This document shows, one piece after another, positions 27,464 to 35,171 of a stretch of 64,000 bases of DNA. Below the pieces are notes generated by a model, which was not told where the DNA came from, searched no databases, and saw only the letters and a program-made list of their open reading frames with translations. The position numbers and the translations under genes are program-made. Numbering within the stretch: the stretch's first letter is position 1; the number at the start of each line of letters is the position of its first letter. This DNA comes from Paractinoplanes toevensis (GTDB taxonomy: Bacteria; Actinomycetota; Actinomycetes; Mycobacteriales; Micromonosporaceae). The DNA lies in assembly GCF_018332695.1 (NCBI RefSeq), contig NZ_BOQN01000087.1, positions 1-64,000 of the forward strand. Direction: 5' to 3'.

Positions 27464-28435
27464 ATGCCGTTTGTCTCCACCGGGGAACTGCCCTCGCCCG
27501 ACCTCGTCCGGCAGGCCGTCGACGAGGCCTACGACGCCTACAAGGGCGTGACCGACGGCGTGCCGTCGACGACCTACCCGGCCCTGGCCGAGGTGCCGGC
27601 GCACCTGTTCGGCCTGTGTGCGGCCGGCGTGAGCGGCTTCCGCTACGCGGCCGGCGACGCCGAGCACGGGTTCGCGACGATGAGCGTGGCGAAGCCGTTC
27701 GTGTTCGCGCTGGTCTGCGAGGCCCTCGGCGCCGGCGTGCTGCGCGAGCGGCTCGGCGTGAACGCGACCGGCCTGCCGTTCAACTCGCTGACCGCGGTCG
27801 AGCGCGGGCCGGGCGGCCGCACCAACCCGATGGTCAACTCGGGCGCGATCGGCACGGTGAGTCTCGCTCCCGGCGCGGACGTCGAGCAGAAGTGGGAGTT
27901 CGTGCGGGCCGGCCTGTCCCGGTTCGCCGGCCGCGACCTGCCCCTGGACGCCGCGATCCACCCGTCGGTGGCGGCCACCAACCACCGCAACCGCGCCCTC
28001 GCGAACCTCCTCGCCACCTACGGCAACCTGGGCTGCGACCCGGCCGCGGCGGTGGATCTCTACACCCGGCAGAGCTGCCTGCGGGTGACCGCGACCGACC
28101 TGGCCACGATGGGCGCGGTGCTGGCCAACGGCGGCGTGCACCCGCGCACCTCCGAACGCCTGGTGGCGCCGGCGGTCTGCCACTACACCCTGGCGGTGAT
28201 GGCGACGGCCGGGCTCTACGAGACCTCCGGCGACTGGCTGTACGACGTCGGGGTGCCCGGCAAGAGCGGCATCGGCGGCGGCATCGTCGTGGTGTCGCCG
28301 GGCAAGGGCGCCCTGGCCGCCTTCTCCCCGCCGCTCGACGCGTACGGCAACAGCGTGCGCGGCCAGCTCGCCGCCGGCTATCTGTCGCAGCGCCTGGGTC
28401 TGACCCTGTTCGCGTCCGAGCCGTCAGCCGGCTAG
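27464..28435 (+). CDS. glsA: Glutaminase (serine-dependent beta-lactamase fold), 323 aa
   Basis: The family signature is present: Ser74 and Lys77 in ATMSVAKPFVFAL (S-x-x-K), NPMVNSGAI, HRNRALANLL, NLGCDPAAAVDLYTRQSCL and PGKSGIGGGIV. It deamidates L-glutamine to glutamate and ammonia in the cytoplasm. ATG 27464 is chosen; TTG 27452 would add MTER and overlap the acetyltransferase stop. Directly behind the TetR-controlled GNAT gene. The 3' end overlaps the convergent nuclease gene by 12 bp. Confidence 0.9.
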   Translation: MPFVSTGELPSPDLVRQAVDEAYDAYKGVTDGVPSTTYPALAEVPAHLFGLCAAGVSGFRYAAGDAEHGFATMSVAKPFVFALVCEALGAGVLRERLGVNATGLPFNSLTAVERGPGGRTNPMVNSGAIGTVSLAPGADVEQKWEFVRAGLSRFAGRDLPLDAAIHPSVAATNHRNRALANLLATYGNLGCDPAAAVDLYTRQSCLRVTATDLATMGAVLANGGVHPRTSERLVAPAVCHYTLAVMATAGLYETSGDWLYDVGVPGKSGIGGGIVVVSPGKGALAAFSPPLDAYGNSVRGQLAAGYLSQRLGLTLFASEPSAG

Positions 28436-29335
28436 CGCGTCGACGAGGCGCCGGGCCGAGCCGGCCAGGTTCCACCGCTCGGCCAGCGCGAGCAGCGCGT
28501 CCGGGTCCTTGGGCGTGCGTGGCAGCGCCGGGTCGAACTCGGGCAGCTTCACGTCGAGCGCCACCTTGCAGACCGGCAGCGCCTTGGCCAGGTAGCCGGT
28601 GGAGGCGGCCAGCTTGGTGCGCACCCCCGGCGCGAAACCGGCGTCCGGATCGTCGAGGGCGGCCAGGATCTCCGCCACGCCGCCGTAGCGGGTGATCAAC
28701 CGGGCCGCGGTCTTGTCGCCGACCCCCGGCACGCCGGGCAGGCCGTCGCTCGGGTCGCCGCGCATGGCCGCGAAGTCCGCATAGAACCGGGCGGGCACGC
28801 CGTACTTCTGCTCGACCAGGGCGTTGTCGGCGTCCTCCAGCTTGGCCACGCCGCGCCCGCAGTACAGCAGGCGGGTGCCGCGCGCGTCGTCGACCAGCTG
28901 GAACAGGTCGCGGTCGCCGGAGACCACCTCGACCGGCCCGGGCTGGGTGGCGGCCAGGGTGCCGAGGACGTCGTCCGCCTCGTAACCGTCGACGCCGAAC
29001 GCCGGGATGCCGATCGCGGACAGGGCTTCGAGCAGGATGGGGATCTGCGGTTTCAGGGTCGCCGGCACCTCCTCGACGTCGCCGTGCGCGACCCGGTGCT
29101 TCTTGTACGACGGCACCAGCGCCACCCGCCAGGCCGGCCGCCAGCTCGCGTCGAGCGCACACACCAGACGGTCGGGGTGCCGGGTGCGGATCAGCTGGGC
29201 GAGCATGTCGAGGAACCCGCGGATCGCGTTGACCGGTTCCCCGGCGGAGGTCTGCGCCGCCTTCTCCGGGATCCCGTGGAAGGCGCGGAAGTAGAGGCTG
29301 GGCGCGTCGACGGCGAGCAGCGGCTGTGCGGTCAC
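28424..29335 (-). CDS. 5'-3' exonuclease (FEN/PIN-like, Pol I N-domain type), 303 aa
   Basis: Acidic metal ligands appear in the usual order: VDAPSLYFRAFHG, VCALDASWRPAWR, GYEADDVLGTLA and VSGDRDLFQLV, followed by the helix-hairpin-helix GVPGVGDKTAARLI. This is the stand-alone 5'-nuclease relative of DNA polymerase I that is common in actinomycetes. It removes RNA or flap ends during replication and repair. About 300 residues is the normal length. Monocistronic and divergent from the oxidoreductase gene with only 22 bp between starts. Confidence 0.92.
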   Translation of the reverse strand: MTAQPLLAVDAPSLYFRAFHGIPEKAAQTSAGEPVNAIRGFLDMLAQLIRTRHPDRLVCALDASWRPAWRVALVPSYKKHRVAHGDVEEVPATLKPQIPILLEALSAIGIPAFGVDGYEADDVLGTLAATQPGPVEVVSGDRDLFQLVDDARGTRLLYCGRGVAKLEDADNALVEQKYGVPARFYADFAAMRGDPSDGLPGVPGVGDKTAARLITRYGGVAEILAALDDPDAGFAPGVRTKLAASTGYLAKALPVCKVALDVKLPEFDPALPRTPKDPDALLALAERWNLAGSARRLVDALAG

Positions 29336-29357
29336 CCCGACACCCTAACGTTGCGGC

Positions 29358-30341
29358 ATGCGCGCTGTTGTCCTCGATGCCCCCGGCCCGCCGGCGGCTC
29401 TGCAGATCCGTGACCTGCCCGTTCCCGTGCCCCGGCCCGGCTGGGTGCTGATCGAGGTGAAGGCGTTCGGGCTGAACCGGTCCGAATTGCACACCCGGCT
29501 CGGGCTGGCCGAGGGGGTGGTGTTCCCGCGCGTCCCGGGCATCGAGGCGACCGGGGTGGTCGCGGCCGCGCCGGGCGGTGAGTTCGCGGCCGGGCAGCAG
29601 GTGATGACGATGATGGGCGGCATGGGCCGGGTCTTCGACGGCGGATACGCGGAGTACACGTGCGTGCCGGCCGGCCAGGTGATCCCGTTCGCGTCTTCGC
29701 TGGACTGGGCGGTGCTCGGGGCGGTGCCGGAGATGCTGCAGACCGCCTACGGGTCACTGACCGTGGGGCTCGATTTCCAGCCCGGCGAGACGCTGCTGAT
29801 CCGGGGCGGCACCTCGTCGGTCGGTATGGCCGCGGCGATACTGGCGAAACAACGCGGCCTGACCGTTCTGTCGACGACGCGAAACTCGTCCAAGGCCGGC
29901 GCGCTGCAGGCCGACCACGTCCTCATCGACGACGGCGACGTCGCCGCGCAGGTCCGCCGGATCTATCCCGACGGCGTGGACAAAGCCCTCGAACTCGTCG
30001 GCACCCCCACCCTGCCCGACACGCTGCGCTCCCTGCGCGTGCACGGCGTCGCCTGCTTCACCGGCATGCTGTCCAACGAGTGGCTGGTCCGCGACTTCTA
30101 CCCGATCGGCTACCTCCCGCGCGGCGTCCGGCTGTCCGCCTACGGCGGCGAGGCCGACGACCTTCCCGCGGCCGTCCTGCAGGGCTTCCTGGACGCGGTC
30201 GCGGCCGGCTCCGCGGTGGTTCCGGTCTCCCGGGTGTACGCGCTGGAGGAGATCGCCGAGGCGCACGCCGACATGGAGGCGAACCGTGCCACCGGAAAGT
30301 TGGTGGTGTCCGTGCTCCGCCAAAACCCGAACGAACGTTAA
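29358..30341 (+). CDS. MDR-family quinone oxidoreductase (zinc-free), 327 aa
   Basis: The GroES-like domain opens MRAVVLDAPGPPAALQIRD with GFGLNRSE-type FGLNRSELHTR and PGIEATGVV in place of the zinc GHE motif, as in zeta-crystallin. The Rossmann site is LLIRGGTSSVGMAAAILAK, suited to NADPH. The last strand ATGKLVVSVL is complete. It reduces quinones or enals in the cytoplasm. The acyl-CoA dehydrogenase gene starts 9 bp after its stop, so both are probably one transcript. Confidence 0.88.
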   Translation: MRAVVLDAPGPPAALQIRDLPVPVPRPGWVLIEVKAFGLNRSELHTRLGLAEGVVFPRVPGIEATGVVAAAPGGEFAAGQQVMTMMGGMGRVFDGGYAEYTCVPAGQVIPFASSLDWAVLGAVPEMLQTAYGSLTVGLDFQPGETLLIRGGTSSVGMAAAILAKQRGLTVLSTTRNSSKAGALQADHVLIDDGDVAAQVRRIYPDGVDKALELVGTPTLPDTLRSLRVHGVACFTGMLSNEWLVRDFYPIGYLPRGVRLSAYGGEADDLPAAVLQGFLDAVAAGSAVVPVSRVYALEEIAEAHADMEANRATGKLVVSVLRQNPNER

Positions 30342-30350
30342 GGTTGGAGA

Positions 30351-31490
30351 GTGACCGTTGACCGGATCCTGCCGACCGAAGAGGCGTACGACCTCCTCGA
30401 CCTGACCCGTGAGCTGGCCACCCGCGAGCTGGACGGGAAAGCCGACGACTACGAGCGGCGCGGTGAGTTCCCCCGCGACATCCTGCGCACCCTGGGCCGT
30501 TCGGGCCTGCTCGGCCTGCCCTACCCCGAGGCCGACGGCGGTTCCGGCCAGCCCTACGAGGTCTACCTGCAGGTCCTGGAGACCCTCGCCGGCAGCTGGC
30601 TGGCCATCGCCGAGGCGGTCAGCGTGCACACCCTGGCCTGTTACCCGATCTACGCCTACGGCACCGAACGCCAGCGCAAGACGCTGCCCGACCTGCTCGG
30701 CGGCGAGTTGCTGGGTGCGTACTGCCTGTCCGAGCCGCAGGGCGGCTCGGACGCCGCCGCCCTGACCACCAGGGCGACGCGCGACGGCTGCGGCTGGTCG
30801 GTCACCGGCACCAAGGCCTGGATCACCCACGCCGGCCAGGCCGATTTCTACAACATCTTCTGCCGTACGGATGGGGACGGCGCCCGTGGCATCTCCTGCC
30901 TGCTCGCCGAGGCCGGCACGCCCGGCCTGCACCCGCAGAAACCCGAACGCACGATGGGCCTGCGCTCCTCGGCCCCCGCCCAGATCGTGCTCGAGGACAT
31001 GCACGTCGACGCCGACCACCTGATCGGCGAGGAGAACGGCGGTTTCCGCATCGCCATGGAGGCCCTCGACGCGGGCCGGCTGGGCATCGCCGCCTGCGCG
31101 GTCGGCCTGGGCCAGGCCGCCGTGGACTACGCCGCGGCGTACGCGAAGGAGCGCACCCAGTTCGGCAAGCCGATCGCCGCCTTCCAGGGGTTGGGCTTCA
31201 TGCTGGCCGACATGGCGACCCAGGTCTCGGCCGCCCGCGCGCTGCTGCTGTCGGCGGCCCGGCTGAAGGACGCCGGCCGCCCGTTCTCGATCGAGGCGGC
31301 CAAGGCCAAGCTGTTCGCGACCGACGTGGCCATGAAGGTCACCACCGACGCCGTCCAGGTGCTCGGCGGCTACGGCTTCGTCAGCGACCACCCGGTCGAG
31401 CGCTGGTTCCGCGAGGCCAAGGTGCTGCAGATCGTCGAGGGCACCAACCAGATCCAGCGCCTGGTGATCAGCCGCTCGCTGACCGGCTGA
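30351..31490 (+). CDS. Acyl-CoA dehydrogenase, 379 aa
   Basis: All three domains are present: FAD-binding YCLSEPQGGSDAAAL, the middle beta-domain GTKAWITHAGQADFYNIF, and the C-terminal helices ERTQFGKPIAAFQG and VLGGYGFVSDHPVERWFREAK. Glu in VEGTNQIQRLVISR is the usual catalytic base position. It oxidises an acyl-CoA to the 2-enoyl-CoA, passing electrons to ETF. Length is typical. It sits 9 bp behind an MDR oxidoreductase and overlaps the following P-loop gene (TGATG). The chain-length specificity cannot be told. It is about 4.9 kb from the lysine locus, where crotonyl-CoA chemistry also occurs, but no functional link is shown. Confidence 0.92.
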   Translation: MTVDRILPTEEAYDLLDLTRELATRELDGKADDYERRGEFPRDILRTLGRSGLLGLPYPEADGGSGQPYEVYLQVLETLAGSWLAIAEAVSVHTLACYPIYAYGTERQRKTLPDLLGGELLGAYCLSEPQGGSDAAALTTRATRDGCGWSVTGTKAWITHAGQADFYNIFCRTDGDGARGISCLLAEAGTPGLHPQKPERTMGLRSSAPAQIVLEDMHVDADHLIGEENGGFRIAMEALDAGRLGIAACAVGLGQAAVDYAAAYAKERTQFGKPIAAFQGLGFMLADMATQVSAARALLLSAARLKDAGRPFSIEAAKAKLFATDVAMKVTTDAVQVLGGYGFVSDHPVERWFREAKVLQIVEGTNQIQRLVISRSLTG

Positions 31491-31993
31491 TGCCCGGCCA
31501 CATCCTCACCGGCACGCCCGGCGCGGGAAAGACGGCCATCCTGCGCGCCCTCGAACTCGAGGGCCATCCGGTCGTCGAGGAGGCGGCCAGCGACGTCATC
31601 GCGCTCGGCCAGGCCCTCGGTGATCCCGCACCGTGGCACCACTCGGGCTTCATCGACCGCGTCGCCGCCCTGCAGCGGCGCCGGCAGCTCGCGGCCCCCG
31701 ACGGCGCGTTCTTCGACCGGTCGCCGGTCTGCACGCTGGCGCTGTGCCGCTACTCGGGCCGCACCCCGCCACCCGCGCTCCTCGATGAGATCGACTTCTA
31801 CTCCCGGACCGTCTTCTTCGTCCGCAACCTGGGCTTCGTCGAGCCCACCGGGGCCCGCCGGATCACCTTCGCGGATGCGCTGCGGTTCGAGCGGATCCAC
31901 GAACAGGCCTACCGCGAACTCGGATTCGATCTGGTCGATGTGCCGGCCGGCCCGCTCCCGGAACGGCTGGCCACCATCCGCGCCGCAAAATGA
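31490..31993 (+). CDS. AAA_28-type P-loop ATPase, 167 aa
   Basis: Walker A is LTGTPGAGKTAIL at residues 5-17. The later block FFDRSPVCTLALCRYSG and the DEIDFYSRTVFFVRNLGF segment match the AAA_28 family of small ATP-binding proteins. Biochemical role unknown; nucleoside or small-molecule kinase activity is possible. The ATG overlaps the stop of the acyl-CoA dehydrogenase gene (TGATG), showing coupling. An Lrp-type regulator gene starts 28 bp after it. Confidence 0.8.
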   Translation: MPGHILTGTPGAGKTAILRALELEGHPVVEEAASDVIALGQALGDPAPWHHSGFIDRVAALQRRRQLAAPDGAFFDRSPVCTLALCRYSGRTPPPALLDEIDFYSRTVFFVRNLGFVEPTGARRITFADALRFERIHEQAYRELGFDLVDVPAGPLPERLATIRAAK

Positions 31994-32020
31994 TGTTGGC
32001 AGGCCAAGTAGGGTGACGCC

Positions 32021-32494
32021 GTGGAAGAGATCGACCGGGCGATCGTGGGCGCCCTCACCGTTGACGGCCGCTTGTCGTACACCGATCTGGCCGAACGGGT
32101 CGGCCTGAGCGTCTCCGCCGTGCACCAGCGGGTCCGCCGGCTGGAACAGCGCGGCGTGCTGGCCGGCTACACGGCGAAGGTCTCCTACGAGGCCCTGGAG
32201 CTGCCGCTGACGGCGTTCGTGGCGATCCGCCCGTTCGACCCGTCCCAGCCGGACGACGCCCCCGACCGGCTGGCCCACCTGGCCGAGATCGACTCCTGCT
32301 ACTCGGTGGCGGGAGAGGACTTCTACATGCTCCTGGTCCGGGTGGCGAGCCCGGCCGACCTGGAACGCCTGCTGCAGGAGATCCGCACCGCCGCGAACGT
32401 GACAACCCGCACCACGGTCGTCCTGTCCACGCCGTACGAGAACCGCCCGCCCCGCATGCCGACAGCCGCGTCGTCTTCAGACCTAGCTTCCTAG
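32021..32494 (+). CDS. Lrp/AsnC-family transcription regulator, 157 aa
   Basis: The N-terminal winged helix IDRAIVGALTVDGRLSYTDLAERVGLSVSAVHQRVRRLEQRGVL (pieces: GRLSYTDLAERVGLS, AVHQRVRRLEQRGVL) is followed by the RAM ligand domain (LTAFVAIRPF, CYSVAGEDFYMLLVRV, TRTTVVLSTPYENR). Lrp proteins sense amino acids and form octamers. GTG 32021 gives the normal N-terminus. It closes the MDR-acyl-CoA dehydrogenase-ATPase transcript, which it may control; amino-acid sensing could also link it to the lysine locus 2.7 kb away, though nothing in the sequence proves this. Confidence 0.9.
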   Translation: MEEIDRAIVGALTVDGRLSYTDLAERVGLSVSAVHQRVRRLEQRGVLAGYTAKVSYEALELPLTAFVAIRPFDPSQPDDAPDRLAHLAEIDSCYSVAGEDFYMLLVRVASPADLERLLQEIRTAANVTTRTTVVLSTPYENRPPRMPTAASSSDLAS

Positions 32495-32513
32495 GACGCA
32501 TTAGGCGGTGTGA

Positions 32514-33548
32514 TCACGGACGCAGGACGACCTTTCCGAGGTTCTCCCGCGACTCGATGATCCGGTGTGCTTCGGCGGCTTGTGCCAGGGGAAGTTCGGC
32601 GTGGACGGCCGGCCTCAGCCGCCCGGTGCGGGCGAGCTCCCACAACTCGTCACCGTTTTCCCGGTAGCGGTCGGGCTGCGTGGCGGCGAAGCGGGCCACG
32701 GTGAAGCCGGTGATCGTCTTGGCTCCGGCCAGGAGCTCGTGCGCAGCAACCGTGCCGCCACCCGAGTTGAAGAAGATCAACCGTCCGCCGGCCCGGACCG
32801 CCGCGAGCGCATGGGGAAGCAGCTCACCGCCGACCGCGTCGAGAACGACGTCGACCGGTTCGCCCCAGCTCCCGTCGGCGTAGCCGACCACCTCGTCCGC
32901 GCCCACACCCCGCAGGAACCCCGCCTTGTCATTCGAGCGGGCTCTCCCGGCCGCGCTTCCGGCGCGCGGGAGGCCGGGCGAGCCGGCCGCCTCCGCACCC
33001 TGCCGCGTGGCGCCGTCGGGTGTGCTCGCCGCCGCCACCACCCGGTGCACACCGCGCAGCTTGGCCAGCTGCACGAGCAGGTGTCCCACGCCGCTGGCGG
33101 ATCCGGTGATCAGCACGGATTCGCCGGGCCGGGGAGCGGCTGCCGCCAGCACGCCGAGGGCGACCTGTCCACTGCGGACCAGGGCTACGGCCAGCACGTC
33201 GGATGCCCAGGAGGGGATCGGCGTGGCGAGGGCGGCGGGGACGGTGACGACCTCGGCGTAGGACCCGGTGAAGGACAGGCCGGCAATGCGGTCGCCGATC
33301 CGGATCTCCCGGCCGGCACGGTGATCACCGGCCGGCCCGATCCCGATGACCTCGCCGGCGACCTCGCCGCCGACCGGGGCGGGCAGCGCGGCCGGATCGC
33401 CCGCCCGCACCCGGCGCACCGCGGGCAGCGTCACCCCGATCGCGGCGACCCGCACCAGCAGCTCGCCGGGGCCGGGCACCGGCTCGGGGGCGTCCTCGAG
33501 CCGTAGCACCTCGGGTCCGCCGTACTCGTAGTGCCGCACGCGCCGCAT
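32514..33548 (-). CDS. MDR quinone oxidoreductase with an in-frame insertion, 344 aa
   Basis: GroES-like domain MRRVRHYEYGGPEVLRLEDA, zinc-free VGGEVAGEV, nucleotide site LITGSASGVGHLLVQLA and last strand ENLGKVVLRP form a complete NADPH oxidoreductase. Between the second Rossmann strand (VVAAAS) and KAGFLRGVGADEVVGY sit about 30 extra residues (178-207) rich in Gly, Ala, Ser and Arg; typical relatives pass straight from strand to helix. AGGAGG before the ATG is a good ribosome binding site. Divergent from a MarR gene, which together with two palindromes in the gap suggests MarR control. Confidence 0.85.
   Translation of the reverse strand: MRRVRHYEYGGPEVLRLEDAPEPVPGPGELLVRVAAIGVTLPAVRRVRAGDPAALPAPVGGEVAGEVIGIGPAGDHRAGREIRIGDRIAGLSFTGSYAEVVTVPAALATPIPSWASDVLAVALVRSGQVALGVLAAAAPRPGESVLITGSASGVGHLLVQLAKLRGVHRVVAAASTPDGATRQGAEAAGSPGLPRAGSAAGRARSNDKAGFLRGVGADEVVGYADGSWGEPVDVVLDAVGGELLPHALAAVRAGGRLIFFNSGGGTVAAHELLAGAKTITGFTVARFAATQPDRYRENGDELWELARTGRLRPAVHAELPLAQAAEAHRIIESRENLGKVVLRP
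32928..33017. repeat. 90-bp palindrome-bearing insertion inside the oxidoreductase gene
   Basis: The insertion keeps the reading frame (30 codons). It contains GGCTCTCCCGGCC (32940-32952) facing GGCCGGGCGAGCC (32972-32984), arms matching at 12 of 13 positions. This resembles small palindromic elements that can land inside genes without breaking them. Confidence 0.4.
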
Positions 33549-33561
33549 CCGTCGCCTCCTG

Positions 33562-33581
33562 TCGTGGGGGAGTCCCCACGA
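33562..33581. promoter_or_regulatory. Palindrome 1 in the oxidoreductase/MarR gap
   Basis: TCGTGGGG and CCCCACGA are perfect 8-bp arms around GAGT, 14 bp upstream of the oxidoreductase ATG. Confidence 0.5.
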
Positions 33582-33593
33582 TAGGACGAGAAG

Positions 33594-33609
33594 GTTGGGT
33601 ATGCCCAAC
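33594..33609. promoter_or_regulatory. Palindrome 2 in the oxidoreductase/MarR gap
   Basis: GTTGGGTATGCCCAAC has 6-bp perfect arms (14 of 16 bases symmetric) and lies 22 bp before the MarR start; a probable MarR operator. Confidence 0.5.
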
Positions 33610-33631
33610 GGTTTTTGGCTAGGGTGGGCGG

Positions 33632-34072
33632 ATGGCCGATGAGGTTCCCTACGCGCCCGAGCGGATTCGCCGGCTGCCCAGCTGGCTGCTCGGCCGGGCC
33701 GCCGCCCGCGGCCACCGCCTGGTCGCCGAAGCCCTGGCCGGGGAGGGCGTCCGGATGATGCACCATGCCGTGCTGGCATCGGTCGCCGAGCTGGGCCCGG
33801 TCTCCCAGTCCACGCTGAGCCGCACCCTGCGGGTCGATCCGAAGGAGATGGTCGCCATCGTCCGTGACCTGCACGGCGATGGCCTGGTCGACCGCCAGCC
33901 CGACCCGGCCGACCGGCGCAAGCACGCGATCTCGCTGTCGCCGGCCGGCCGCGCCCTGCTCGCCCGCACCGAGCGGCTGGGCGCCGCCGCGAACGACCGG
34001 CTCACCGCGGCGCTGTCCCCGGCCGAGCGGGACCAGCTGCGCGACCTGCTCGGCCGGATCATCGCGCCGTGA
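33632..34072 (+). CDS. MarR-family regulator, 146 aa
   Basis: A typical MarR dimer fold: N-terminal helix (RIRRLPSWLLGRAAARGHRL), winged helix VAELGPVSQSTLSRTLRVDPKEMVAIV with the wing DRQPDPADRRKHAISLS (D-x-R-x-R-x-x-x-L variant), and C-terminal dimer helix ERDQLRDLLGRII. Divergent from the oxidoreductase it probably controls, likely in response to an electrophile or quinone. The 3' end overlaps the convergent methyltransferase by 14 bp. Confidence 0.9.
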   Translation: MADEVPYAPERIRRLPSWLLGRAAARGHRLVAEALAGEGVRMMHHAVLASVAELGPVSQSTLSRTLRVDPKEMVAIVRDLHGDGLVDRQPDPADRRKHAISLSPAGRALLARTERLGAAANDRLTAALSPAERDQLRDLLGRIIAP

Positions 34073-34802
34073 CGGGTCCGGCCGGCAGGTCCGCCCGGGC
34101 GCAGTCGGCCAGGTAGGGCAGGGCGAACTCCGTACGCCCGACCAGTTGCGGATGGGTCGCGGCCAGGCGCCGGACCTCGTTGAGGACGGCGGCCCGGTCC
34201 ACCGGGGTCATCAGGATGATGGCGCTGCGGGAGGCGACCATGTCGATCAGGCGGTCCGGGCCGAGCGTCTCCACCCACTCGAAGGTGGCCTGCTCAATCG
34301 GCCCGAAGGGTGGGCCGATCGTGGTGGCGCGCTCGCTCTCGGAGTTGCCGATCACCTCGCCGAGGCGGCGGACCCAGTCGGTGCGTTCGTCGCGCAGGTT
34401 CCAGATCAGGCCGAGGCGGCCGCCGGGTGAGAGGATCCGGGCGATCTCCGGGACGGCGCGACCGGGGTCGATCCAGTGCCAGGCCTGGGCGACCAGGACG
34501 ACGTCGGCGGCGCCGTCCGGCAGTGGGATGTCCTCGGCGGAGCCGCGCAGGGCGGGCACTCCGGGCACGGCCCCCACCAGCTCGTCGAGCATGCCCTGGG
34601 CGGGGTCGACGGCGGTGACCTCGAGGCCGCGGGCCCGGATCTGGCGGGTGAGTTTTCCGGTGCCGGCGCCCAGGTCGACGACCCGGGGGCGGCCGGGCGG
34701 GAGCAGCCAGTCGAGGGCGGCGGTGGGATAGGTGGGGCGTCCTCGTTCGTAGGTGGAGGCGGCGGGGCCGAACGAGTTCGCGTGCGCGGCGTGATCGTTC
34801 AC
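34059..34802 (-). CDS. SAM-dependent methyltransferase, 247 aa
   Basis: Motif I VVDLGAGTGKLTRQI, motif II LEVTAVDPAQGML, post-I RGSAEDIPLPDGAADVVLVAQAWHWIDP and LSPGGRLGLIWNLRDER define a Methyltransf_11 protein; the AWHW-DP block is characteristic of the subgroup related to plant and yeast small-molecule methyltransferases. Cytoplasmic; acceptor unknown. The start codon (GTG 34802) is preceded by two TAGGAT hexamers, one belonging to a motif that recurs in the window. Confidence 0.85.
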   Translation of the reverse strand: MNDHAAHANSFGPAASTYERGRPTYPTAALDWLLPPGRPRVVDLGAGTGKLTRQIRARGLEVTAVDPAQGMLDELVGAVPGVPALRGSAEDIPLPDGAADVVLVAQAWHWIDPGRAVPEIARILSPGGRLGLIWNLRDERTDWVRRLGEVIGNSESERATTIGPPFGPIEQATFEWVETLGPDRLIDMVASRSAIILMTPVDRAAVLNEVRRLAATHPQLVGRTEFALPYLADCARADLPAGPVTAR

Positions 34803-34824
34803 GATGAAGATCCTATATCGCAGT

Positions 34825-34841
34825 ATCCTAGGACGCTCTAC
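34825..34841. repeat. ATCCTAGGACGCTCTAC motif, copy A
   Basis: An identical 17-mer occurs at 48901-48917 and its core TCCTAGGACGC again at 32489-32499. On the minus strand it contains TAGGAT, a -10-like hexamer. Lies between the methyltransferase and csbD genes. Confidence 0.4.
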
Positions 34842-34916
34842 GGGAAGTGACCTGTTTCAGGAACGAGCCCTTCGGGCACCACCTCTCCAAGCACCAAAAC
34901 CATGGAGGGTTGACGC

Positions 34917-35108
34917 ATGAGCTTCACCGACAAGGTCAAGAACGAGGCCGACGAGCTGTCCGGCAAGGCGAAGCAGGCCGTCGGCCGCGCCACCGACAAC
35001 GAGAGCTTGGTGGCCAAGGGTGAGGCCCAGGAGGCCGGTGCTCAGGCCCGCAAGGCGGCCGAGCACGTCAAGGACGCCGGCAAGGACGTCAAGGACGCCT
35101 TCAGCTAG
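34917..35108 (+). CDS. CsbD-like general stress protein, 63 aa
   Basis: MSFTDKVKNEADELSGKAKQAVGRATDNESL is the family start (seen as KVKNEADELSGKAKQAVGRA), with the repeated Ala/Lys/Glu amphipathic helices continuing to KDVKDAFS. CsbD proteins are small, very abundant, helical and induced by general stress; the exact role is unknown. GGAGGG 7 nt before the ATG is strong. The gene stands alone and ends at a 17-bp-stem terminator. Confidence 0.92.
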   Translation: MSFTDKVKNEADELSGKAKQAVGRATDNESLVAKGEAQEAGAQARKAAEHVKDAGKDVKDAFS

Positions 35109-35121
35109 GTCATCGAAAACC

Positions 35122-35159
35122 GACGAGAGGGGCCCCGGGTGACCGGGGCCCCTCTCGTC
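35122..35159. terminator. Bidirectional terminator between csbD and kamA
   Basis: Perfect 17-bp arms (35122-35138 and 35143-35159) around the loop GTGA, placed 13 bp after the csbD stop and 12 bp after the convergent kamA stop. Confidence 0.9.
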
Positions 35160-35171
35160 ATCCCCTGGGAG

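Noticed and set aside
28424..29335. Calling the nuclease DNA polymerase I
   Set aside because: Only the 5'-nuclease domain is present; the gene ends after about 300 residues with no polymerase part.
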